Shown one piece after another: positions 16,631 through 23,933 of a DNA stretch of 64,000 bases. Position numbers and translations under genes: made by a program. The notes below the pieces were generated by a model. It searched no databases. It had not been told where the DNA came from and saw nothing but the letters and a program-made list of their open reading frames with translations. The stretch lies in assembly GCA_005791535.1 (NCBI GenBank), contig SXWH01000161.1, forward strand, positions 1 to 64,000. Reading direction: 5' to 3'. The DNA comes from Verrucomicrobiaceae bacterium (GTDB lineage Bacteria > Verrucomicrobiota > Verrucomicrobiia > Chthoniobacterales > Chthoniobacteraceae). Each line of letters begins with the position of its first letter. The first letter of the stretch is position 1.

Positions 16631-19600
16631 TTAGTTCTTCTCCTCGATCGACTGGATGTAACTCTGCAACGCATCGCGGAACTCCTCGGGCCACTCGCCC
16701 GCACTTGAAGATCCACCGCTCTTGTCGACGACTCGGGAGTTCGATTTGTTGCGGCCTGCGGCACCATCCGCCGGCGTACCGGCAAGCGCGCTCGGGTTCG
16801 ACGACGCGTTGCGCCCCGGCTTTTTGCCTTTCGCCATCTGCTGCATCATCTTCTGCATCTGCGACTGGCTCTGGCTTCCACCCTTCTTATCCGGCGGAAC
16901 GAGAATCTCGATAATCGTGCCGTGAAGCTGGACCACTTCATCGCCCGTGCGGGGCGCCTTGAGTTCACCCGCTGATTCCCGCATCAACTCGTCCACCTTC
17001 TCGAGCGTGGGGCCGAACTTATCCATGAACTTTGCGAACTTCGGATCTTCGGTGAGTTTTTTGACGCTGCCCGCGAGACCGCTCTGTATCGCGCTGACCT
17101 TTACCGCCTCGGCAGCGTAGTTGTCTGCTGCCTTGGCTTTCTCAAGCTCCGTCGTCTGGTCGCGAATCGTGTCCTGCGCCACGGCCGCACGGACCATCGA
17201 AATCATCAACTCCATCAAATCGGGGTCCTGCTCGCCTTCCCCACCGTTCTTGCAGTTGCATTCACTCTGGATTGCTTCGGCCCATTTGTTGAGTTGATCG
17301 CCCCACTGCTTGGCGCGGCCCACACTCTTCAGTCCGAGGTTCGCGCGGACAAACCCGGCAAGTTCGCCGAGTTCGGAAACCACCTTGGTCTCCTCCATCT
17401 CCTTCACCACCAACTCGTATTTCTCGTTCGGAATGCGGCGCAAAAAGGCGGTCATGTCATTCTGGATGCCGCTCACGTCCTTCACGGCGCCGTCCTGATT
17501 TCCCGCCACACCGTCGAACTCCTTTTTGTGATCATCGGCGATTTCATCCGGCTTCAATCCCACCGTCGCCTTTGCGAGCTTCTTCAACCCGTCTGAGATC
17601 TTGAATTCCTGCGAAGCTGCGTGGCGGAGCCGGTTGTAGAAGTTCCGCGCAAACAGATTCTCGTTTGTCGTCTGCATCTTGCCCGCAGCCTCGCGCATCG
17701 CGTCGAGCGCTTTCTGCTGCTGATTCTGCGCCTGCTTCATCTCGCCCTGACGCTGCTCCTTCGACGACTGTCCGGCCTTCGCGAGCGAATCCGACGCCTT
17801 GTTCTGTGCCTGATTCGCGTCTTCATCGAGCTTCTTCGCGATCTCGCTGTACTCCTTGATCGTGTCGCTCTGGATGTCCTTGTTCCGGAGCGCGTCCTTC
17901 ATGATGTCCTGCATCTGGGCGACGAGCTTCTTCAACTCCTCGGAATTCTGCTTCTCCCCGGCTTCGGCGCGCTTGATGTCCTCGCCAGCCTTCTCCGAGT
18001 CGATGTCCTTCCGATCCGCAATTTCCTTCGATTCTTCAAGCTGCCGCTCCTCATCGCGAATGCGCTCATCGAGCTGTTTCAGGACGTTATCCATCCTCTC
18101 GCGAATGCGCTCCGCGTGCTTCTCCGGGCTCAACACGAAGATTGTGTATTTCCAAGACTGCACAGGTTTCCGGCCCGGGAAATAATCGAGCGCGTTTGCC
18201 GTGAGTTCGATAACCGAATCCGCAGGGACTCCCCAATCGGCAGGCGCCCACCGGACCGGACGAACCATCTCCTTCATCGTCTGAGCACCGGCAACGCGCG
18301 GCGTTTCGGGCTTCGGCTTCTCTGCAGTCGCGGCATCTTTCTTCGCGGTCGCCTCCTTTTTCCAATCCGCATAAAGTGACTCAAACGGGCTCTTCGCTGC
18401 CTCCTTCTTTCCCTTTTCCTCTTCCTTCTTCTGACCGGCCTGACGCATCTCCCAAGAAAGCCACGTTTCCTTCAGCCCGAAGTCATCGCTCGCAGCGAGC
18501 GTGAACTGCACGGACTCGTGTGGAAGAATCGCGAGTTCCGTCTCCATGTTCTGCACCTCAATGCGGGGCTCGGCGTCTTTTGCGGTCCCAACGCGCAACC
18601 CGTAGGCCTGAACCGGAGCCAGACCGTGAACATCCGCCCAGTTGAAACGGACCTCGCTCCCTAGATCCGCGAGGGCGATGGATGGCGTCTTGAACGAGTT
18701 CTGCTCGGCAGCCGCAGGCCATGTGAAATCCACTCCCGCCACTTCTCCGCGGCCGACTCCGCGCGCGATGGTTCCCTCAAACGAAACCTTGCTTCCCTCG
18801 AGAAACTCGCCCGCGCTTCCGTGCAGTTTCACGGCCTGTTCCGGATAACCGAGATATGCGGGCATCGTCACGCGCGCGGACAGCTCCTTGAGTTCCGGAC
18901 GGTGGAGCGGATGAACTGCGATCTCTTTCAAATAATCTCCAAACCGCAGCGCGATGACTCCGTCCTTCGTCTGGCCGGGAAACTGGAACAATGCGCGATT
19001 GTCCGAAACATCCGCAGTCAATTTCTCCTGCTCGCCAATCCGGGCAGTCGCGCTTCCCGGCTTCCACTGCGCATCGGCGCGGAGCCCGACTGCGAGTTCG
19101 AACTTTTCGCCATGCGCGACATAAAGCTCGGCAGGCAGTTGCTCTACAGTCGTGAACGTGAACCGCTCGATCTCGGCCCACGGCATCGCCCAGCGCTTGG
19201 CGGCATTGGTCGCGGCTTTCGGCGCGAGCAGGAATGGCGCTGCCGCGAGCGCGGCAACAACCGTCGCGGCGAACGCCCAACGCTTCGCAGGACGCGTCGG
19301 CACCGCCTCTTCGAAATTGCAGCGCCCGGACTCCTCGGCGACCTGCCGGACAGCCGCACGGAGCAACGCCGGCGAGATGTTCGCGGGCAGATCCTTCGAC
19401 TCCGTCAATTCGATCACGCCCTGCAGACGATCGCCGAGGCCTCGAAAGTGACCTTGCAAGAGCTTTGCGAGCTGCGCAGGGCCACGCCGCGTCCACAGCC
19501 AGTAACGCGCCCAGCTTTGCGCAAACATCGCAGCGAGAATCGCACCCGTCGCCGTCAGCACGATGCGCGCTGCAATCGGCGTATTCACAAATCGATCCGC

Positions 19601-19738
19601 CACAAAGAGAAGCACGTAAGTGATCAGCAAACCCGCAAGGCCACCGGTCACGGCGGCGATGGTTTCCATTCGCTTCAACCGCTGTTCGTAAGAGCGAAGT
19701 TGCGCGACGAGTGAGTCAGGGAGCGTGGCCGAATTCAT
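16631..19738 (-). CDS. Membrane-anchored coiled-coil protein, DUF4175-like
   Basis: A 1035-residue protein, first gene of the four-gene operon. Two membrane helices lie near residues 27-47 and 57-75 and a third near 152-172 (FAATVVAALAAAPFLLAP). Next comes a large extracytoplasmic Ig/beta-rich region, then a long highly charged helical region rich in Glu, Lys and Gln (for example RMDNVLKQLDERIRDEERQL), and a low-complexity C-terminus with Gln/Ser/Met and Gly/Ser runs. The layout matches the DUF4175 type of membrane protein often found near MoxR/BatA-like genes in this phylum, but no MoxR is present here. It ends 3 bases before the giant paralogue B. It probably anchors or organises the exported proteins encoded downstream. 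No catalytic motif seen. Confidence 0.75.
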   Translation of the reverse strand: MNSATLPDSLVAQLRSYEQRLKRMETIAAVTGGLAGLLITYVLLFVADRFVNTPIAARIVLTATGAILAAMFAQSWARYWLWTRRGPAQLAKLLQGHFRGLGDRLQGVIELTESKDLPANISPALLRAAVRQVAEESGRCNFEEAVPTRPAKRWAFAATVVAALAAAPFLLAPKAATNAAKRWAMPWAEIERFTFTTVEQLPAELYVAHGEKFELAVGLRADAQWKPGSATARIGEQEKLTADVSDNRALFQFPGQTKDGVIALRFGDYLKEIAVHPLHRPELKELSARVTMPAYLGYPEQAVKLHGSAGEFLEGSKVSFEGTIARGVGRGEVAGVDFTWPAAAEQNSFKTPSIALADLGSEVRFNWADVHGLAPVQAYGLRVGTAKDAEPRIEVQNMETELAILPHESVQFTLAASDDFGLKETWLSWEMRQAGQKKEEEKGKKEAAKSPFESLYADWKKEATAKKDAATAEKPKPETPRVAGAQTMKEMVRPVRWAPADWGVPADSVIELTANALDYFPGRKPVQSWKYTIFVLSPEKHAERIRERMDNVLKQLDERIRDEERQLEESKEIADRKDIDSEKAGEDIKRAEAGEKQNSEELKKLVAQMQDIMKDALRNKDIQSDTIKEYSEIAKKLDEDANQAQNKASDSLAKAGQSSKEQRQGEMKQAQNQQQKALDAMREAAGKMQTTNENLFARNFYNRLRHAASQEFKISDGLKKLAKATVGLKPDEIADDHKKEFDGVAGNQDGAVKDVSGIQNDMTAFLRRIPNEKYELVVKEMEETKVVSELGELAGFVRANLGLKSVGRAKQWGDQLNKWAEAIQSECNCKNGGEGEQDPDLMELMISMVRAAVAQDTIRDQTTELEKAKAADNYAAEAVKVSAIQSGLAGSVKKLTEDPKFAKFMDKFGPTLEKVDELMRESAGELKAPRTGDEVVQLHGTIIEILVPPDKKGGSQSQSQMQKMMQQMAKGKKPGRNASSNPSALAGTPADGAAGRNKSNSRVVDKSGGSSSAGEWPEEFRDALQSYIQSIEEKN

Positions 19739-19855
19739 GGCTGTTTTTGGTGTTTTGCGGACTGTATCGACGTTTATCCCGAAGGGAATGTTAGTTTTGT
19801 CAGAAAGTTGTTATTTCCAGCAGTCGGAAATAGACCCCCAAGGCACCGTTTTCGT
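19739..19855. other. Intergenic region with a 7-bp-arm hairpin, upstream of the repeat-protein operon
   Basis: A 117-bp gap between two minus-strand genes. It contains the inverted repeat TATTTCC (19812-19818) / GGAAATA (19826-19832) with a 7-base loop. There is no T run on the minus strand, so it is not a classical terminator. On the minus strand CTGACA followed by GATAAA at 19-base spacing is a weak promoter candidate for the operon. Confidence 0.4.
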
Positions 19856-20707
19856 TCACTTTCCGTCGATCGAAACAACAGCAACAACCGGGTAATGATC
19901 GGATACCTGCCGTTCTGCCCCGTCGCTTCCCGTATATTTGGTCTTCACAACCGTTCGGGAAACAAACTTCACACGACCCTTTTCGCCGAAAATGTAGTCA
20001 ATTGCCGGACCATCCGCACGGGCCGTGAATCCATTGAAAGTGCCTTCGTCCGACTGCTCAAGCGCCACCAAGCCGGAAACCAACACAGGCTTCTGCCATG
20101 CGGCGACTCGCTTAACGGGGGCCTCGCCCAGACCGCAGTTAAAGTCACCCGTCAGCAGCACCGGCGCGCCGGCCTTCTGCATCCGCTCAAGCACGACACC
20201 GATTCCCCGATCGCGTGCGTCAGCGCCCCGGTGGTCGAGGTGCACATTAAACAGGGCGAGGCGCGAGCCGTCGCGGCGATCGCGAAGCCGCACCCACGTG
20301 CAGATGCGAGGGAGCGACGAATCCCACGATTTGCTTGCAGGAACTCCCGGCGTCTCGGAAAGCCAGAACGTGCCCGATTGCTCCAATTCGAAGCGCTCCT
20401 TACGAAACGCGACGGGAACCGCTTCATCCGTATCATCTTTCTCACGGCCGATTCCGATGAACTCAAACTCCGGAAGCCGCTCCCGCAGCCAAGCGCGCTG
20501 ATTCGGCTTCACTTCCTGCAAGCCCGCCACGTCGGCCCGCGCGATTTCCTTCGCCACGGCCTCCCGGCGGTTCGGCCACGCATCGGCACCGTCGCGGGGG
20601 TTGTCGTAGCGGATATTAAAGGTGAGCACCTTCACGTCTTCCGCTTTTGCCGCGAGGGAACACGTGAGCAGAGCGAAGACGAATCGAATCGCAGAGATAG
20701 CTTTCAT
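19856..20707 (-). CDS. Exported endonuclease/exonuclease/phosphatase-family protein
   Basis: A 283-residue secreted enzyme of the DNase I-like EEP superfamily, with a signal peptide ending near residue 22 (SLAAKAE). It shows the full catalytic set: LTFNIRYDN (metal-binding Asn), DVAGLQEV (Glu), LFNVHLDHRGADAR (His/Asp), LLTGDFNCG (Asp/Asn) and DYIF with the final SDHYPVVAVV (Asp-His). Members of this secreted subgroup act on phosphodiesters such as nucleic acids, sphingomyelin or inositol phosphates, and the sequence does not say which. It follows RNase D on the same strand with a 59-base gap, so read-through from the rho cluster is possible. Confidence 0.88.
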   Translation of the reverse strand: MKAISAIRFVFALLTCSLAAKAEDVKVLTFNIRYDNPRDGADAWPNRREAVAKEIARADVAGLQEVKPNQRAWLRERLPEFEFIGIGREKDDTDEAVPVAFRKERFELEQSGTFWLSETPGVPASKSWDSSLPRICTWVRLRDRRDGSRLALFNVHLDHRGADARDRGIGVVLERMQKAGAPVLLTGDFNCGLGEAPVKRVAAWQKPVLVSGLVALEQSDEGTFNGFTARADGPAIDYIFGEKGRVKFVSRTVVKTKYTGSDGAERQVSDHYPVVAVVSIDGK

Positions 20708-20750
20708 TCCCGGCAATTACCGCATCCTGGGCAAGGCGAACAGTCGATTC

Positions 20751-20768
20751 AGGCGGAACGGTCCGCCT
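20751..20768. repeat. Perfect hairpin over the end of the RNase D gene
   Basis: AGGCGGA (20751-20757) pairs with TCCGCCT (20762-20768) around a 4-base loop. The distal arm covers the RNase D stop codon (TAG, 20767-20769 on the minus strand). No T run follows, so it is more likely an RNA-stability or pause hairpin than an intrinsic terminator. Confidence 0.5.
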
Positions 20769-21867
20769 AAACCCCAAGAAGCTCGCGCTGCCACGGCATC
20801 AGTTTCGCCGTCGCTTCCTCGGGGCGGAATGCGAGCCCTTCGAGTGCAGCCTTCGCCGCGATGAGCGAAGGATCGAGGTTGAGTTCCTCGGCTTTTGCGT
20901 CTCGGGTTTTCTTCAGTTCCAGAAAGCGCGCATACTGTTGCTGGGACGGACGATTTCGCGGCGCGCGAATCACCTTCGGCCAGTCTGCCTCGGGGCACAA
21001 AATGCCTTTTCTCGCAGCCTCGAAGAAGCGCTGCGCACGGGGGCCGCGGATGTGCTTGAACTCCACACGTTCGCCCGCGTGAATCCGCTCCGCAGCCTTG
21101 ATCAGCATCTCGCTGTGCAGGATGTGAAAGGTTGGCTTGTCCACACGCTTTGCCTCGTCCTCGCGCCAGTGCCAGAGCTCGCGGAAAATCGCAGCAGCAC
21201 GTCCGCGGAGCAATCCACTGCCGGGAATGCGCCACACCTGGTCGGGATCGTGTTCCTTGTCCACTTCCGACTGCCGGATTGCCCGTTCGCAGCACTGGTC
21301 AAACCACGCTCTCCGCCCGAGCCGGTCGAGTTCGTCGCTCAGCATGTCCCGCAACGCACCGAGATGCCGTGTGTCATTCACCGCATACTCCATCATCTGC
21401 GGAGAAAGCGGCCGCCGCGCCCAATTTGCCTTTTGCGAAGCCTTCGCAATGGGGATTTGAAAGCGCTTCTCCATGAGCGCAGCGTAGCTGAATTCCTTCA
21501 CGCCCGTGAGCCGAGCAGCCAGCATCGTGTCAAAAATCCGTGTAGGTGGCGGGCATCCCGCACGGCGGAGCAGGCGCAGATCGTAGTCCGCACCGTGGAA
21601 GATCAACTCACGCCCCGCCCAGCTCTTCCAAAGCGGTGAGAGATCCATCGGAGCAAGCGGATCGATGAGAAAGTCCTTCCCGGGAACGGTCACCTGAATC
21701 AGGCACAATTTCTCGAAGTAGCAATGCAACGAGTCAGCCTCCGTATCGACGGCGATTCGCTCATGCGGCTCAAAGTGCGGAAGTACTTCGGCGAGTGCAT
21801 CGCTCGTGTCCGTAAGCGGGACCAGCGGTGTTGGAACTTCGCTATTCTCGTGCTCCGACTGGTTCAG
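20767..21867 (-). CDS. rnd: Ribonuclease D
   Basis: A 3'-to-5' exoribonuclease that trims tRNA and other small RNA ends. With the start proposed here it has 366 residues, near the E. coli length (about 375). All DEDDy residues are visible: RIAVDTEADSLHCYFEKL (Asp and Glu), LIFHGADYDLRLL (Asp) and EYAVNDTRHL (Tyr...Asp). A C-terminal HRDC-like helical region follows. No ATG, GTG or TTG in frame exists early enough to keep the essential DTEAD motif. The first usable TTG (21729) falls just after that motif and would remove it. A CTG at 21865-21867 overlaps the rho stop codon (CTGA) and has GGGAGGG eight bases before it, so I take it as the start. It is translationally coupled to rho. Confidence 0.88.
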   Translation of the reverse strand: MNQSEHENSEVPTPLVPLTDTSDALAEVLPHFEPHERIAVDTEADSLHCYFEKLCLIQVTVPGKDFLIDPLAPMDLSPLWKSWAGRELIFHGADYDLRLLRRAGCPPPTRIFDTMLAARLTGVKEFSYAALMEKRFQIPIAKASQKANWARRPLSPQMMEYAVNDTRHLGALRDMLSDELDRLGRRAWFDQCCERAIRQSEVDKEHDPDQVWRIPGSGLLRGRAAAIFRELWHWREDEAKRVDKPTFHILHSEMLIKAAERIHAGERVEFKHIRGPRAQRFFEAARKGILCPEADWPKVIRAPRNRPSQQQYARFLELKKTRDAKAEELNLDPSLIAAKAALEGLAFRPEEATAKLMPWQRELLGV

Positions 21868-23309
21868 CCGCGCAACCCTCCCATCAATAACTGCGCATTC
21901 GACTGCGTCGCCTTCAGAGCATGGATGAGCACTTCCGTCGCCTCCAGCGCAGGCAACGACGCAAGCTGCCGCCGCAGCACCATGATGCGGTTGAATTCAT
22001 CGGGATGATACAGCAACTCGTCGCGACGCGTCGCACTTTGCAGAAGGTCGATCGCGGGGAACACGCGCCGGTCGCTGAGGAAGCGATCCAGCTTCACCTC
22101 CATGTTTCCGGTGCCCTTGTATTCTTCAAAAATGATGTCGTCCGCCTTGCTGTGCGTCTCAACCAGCGCCGTCGCGAGAATGGTAAGACTTCCCGCCTCC
22201 TCGGTGTTGCGCGCACTTCCGAAAAACTTCTTCGGCTTTACGAGCGCCTTCGTATCGAGACCACCGGTCATGATGCGACCTCCGCCCGGTCGCGCATTGT
22301 TGTATCCGCGGGAAAGCCGCGTGATCGAATCCAGGAAAATCAACACGTGCTTCCCCTGCTCCACGAGCCGCTTCGCGCGGTCCGAAAGGATTTCACAAAC
22401 CTGGATGTGGCGCGTGCTGGGTTCGTCGAACGTGGAGGCATACACCTCCGCCCCTTTCACGCTGCGTTGCAAATCGGTGACCTCCTCGGGCCGCTCGTCC
22501 ACGAGCAGAAGCATAACGTGAAGCCCGGGATTATTCGCGAGCGCCGCGATCGCGAGCTCCTTCAAAAGTATCGTCTTTCCAGCCCTCGGCGGCGCAACGA
22601 GCAGTCCACGCTGACCGCGCCCAATCGGCGCAATGATATCCACTGCCCGGGCCGTAACCGACGTGCGCCCCACTCCTTCAAGCCGGATGCGCGCATCGGG
22701 AAACCGCGGCGTCAACGTCTCGAAATCACGCGGTGGCTCCCATTCGGCGAATGGCTTGCCTTCCACGGAGACAATCTCCTCGACCATGAAGTGCTTCTCC
22801 TTGTGCTCGGCAGGACGAAACCGCACCTGCACCAGATGACCGCCGCGCATGCGCCATTTCTTTGCCTGTTGGAACGGAAAAAACGGATCCTGCGGGCACG
22901 GCCGGAAGCTGTAACGGGGGAAACGCACAAAGCCACATCCATCGCTCGTGATGAACTCAGTCACGCCCTCCGCCAGCAGCTTGTAGCCAAGCTTGTGATA
23001 AGCTCGGAGCAAATCGCACACGAGATAGTGGCGCGTCTTTTCAGGATTGGGACGCATGTTAAGCTGCGCGAACCGATCGTGCAATTCCTGCACGGTGAGC
23101 GAGTGAAGCTCATCAAGCCACAAGTCGCGGGGCGCAAGCTCCGGAACGACGGCGCGAGGGTCGCCATTCTCGTTTAAATTCTCGTCCGCAGACGCAGTCG
23201 CAGGCTGCGCCGATGCGGGCGCTTCCGAAGCGCCCACGGTCACGGGCAGTGCCACGGGTGTGTAAATCGGGAGGACTTCGTCCCCCGCACAATTATTTGT
23301 TGGGTTCAT
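21864..23309 (-). CDS. rho: Transcription termination factor Rho
   Basis: An RNA-dependent helicase hexamer that terminates transcription. It is 481 residues from the ATG at 23309. A non-conserved acidic N-terminal extension of about 60 residues precedes the Rho_N helical domain (LHSLTVQELHDRFAQLNM) and the cold-shock-like RNA-binding domain (GCGFVRFPRYSFRPCPQD). The ATPase core shows Walker A APPRAGKTILLKELA, the LLLVDERPEEVTDLQR segment, Walker B VLIFLDSITRLSRGYN and the arginine-finger region KFFGSARNTEEAGSLTI. The first 17 bases overlap the end of coaE, and its stop overlaps the RNase D start. Housekeeping gene with no anomalies. Confidence 0.97.
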   Translation of the reverse strand: MNPTNNCAGDEVLPIYTPVALPVTVGASEAPASAQPATASADENLNENGDPRAVVPELAPRDLWLDELHSLTVQELHDRFAQLNMRPNPEKTRHYLVCDLLRAYHKLGYKLLAEGVTEFITSDGCGFVRFPRYSFRPCPQDPFFPFQQAKKWRMRGGHLVQVRFRPAEHKEKHFMVEEIVSVEGKPFAEWEPPRDFETLTPRFPDARIRLEGVGRTSVTARAVDIIAPIGRGQRGLLVAPPRAGKTILLKELAIAALANNPGLHVMLLLVDERPEEVTDLQRSVKGAEVYASTFDEPSTRHIQVCEILSDRAKRLVEQGKHVLIFLDSITRLSRGYNNARPGGGRIMTGGLDTKALVKPKKFFGSARNTEEAGSLTILATALVETHSKADDIIFEEYKGTGNMEVKLDRFLSDRRVFPAIDLLQSATRRDELLYHPDEFNRIMVLRRQLASLPALEATEVLIHALKATQSNAQLLMGGLRG

Positions 23310-23928
23310 ATGATACGTTCCCGTCTCCAAAATACTGCTTGAGCCAGGCCGCGAGGAGGCGGGTCTGTCCGTCGAGATTGGAGACGGTGCTGTCATTCCA
23401 GATAACGTGATCGGCTCGCTGGGTCTTAACGCCGACGTCCAGTTGTGCTGCCATTATCCTCTCCGCGAGCTCCAGTGCAAGCCCTCGCTCGGAAATTAAT
23501 CGCCGCCGCTGGGTTTCGGGCGGACAGGCGACCACGATCACACGATCGAATTCCGCCTCGGCACCCGTTTCATAAAGAAGCGGGATGTCGACCAGCAGCC
23601 AATCCTCTGCGGCACGGGCACGAATTGCTTGCGCCATCCACGCGGCTCGAACCGCAGGATGCAGGATGGATTCCAGAGTCTTCCGGCGTTCGCCGCTGGA
23701 AAATACAATGTTTCTCAGACTGGCACGGCTTGGACGCCCGTCCTCCCCGAGCGCTGCCGGCCCGAACTCCGCAAGGATGGATTCCCTCACGCTTTCGTCG
23801 CCGGCGAGCAACTCGTGGACGCACAGGTCCGAGTCAAAATACTTTGCCCGCGGAAGCTCACGAAGAAATCGCGGGGCAAATGTGCTTTTACCCGTCGCAA
23901 TTCCTCCGGTCAGCCCGAGAACAGGCAC
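23293..23928 (-). CDS. coaE: Dephospho-CoA kinase
   Basis: Last enzyme of coenzyme A synthesis, phosphorylating the 3'-OH of dephospho-CoA. About 211 residues. The P-loop LGLTGGIATGKSTF is at residues 4-17, followed by the DSDLCVHELL and DIPLLYETGAEAEFDRVIVV motifs that define CoaE. There is no ATG near the N-terminus: GTG at 23928 or TTG at 23931 must serve, right after the secretin stop (TAA 23934-23936), so it is coupled to the secretin gene. It overlaps rho by 17 bases. Placing coaE and rho downstream of pilus genes ties housekeeping functions to that operon. Confidence 0.95.
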   Translation of the reverse strand: MPVLGLTGGIATGKSTFAPRFLRELPRAKYFDSDLCVHELLAGDESVRESILAEFGPAALGEDGRPSRASLRNIVFSSGERRKTLESILHPAVRAAWMAQAIRARAAEDWLLVDIPLLYETGAEAEFDRVIVVACPPETQRRRLISERGLALELAERIMAAQLDVGVKTQRADHVIWNDSTVSNLDGQTRLLAAWLKQYFGDGNVSYEPNK

Positions 23929-23933
23929 CAAAC

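Noticed and set aside
20767-21729. RNase D starting at TTG 21729
   Set aside because: It would lose the DTEAD metal-binding motif, which is essential; the conserved sequence continues upstream to the CTG.
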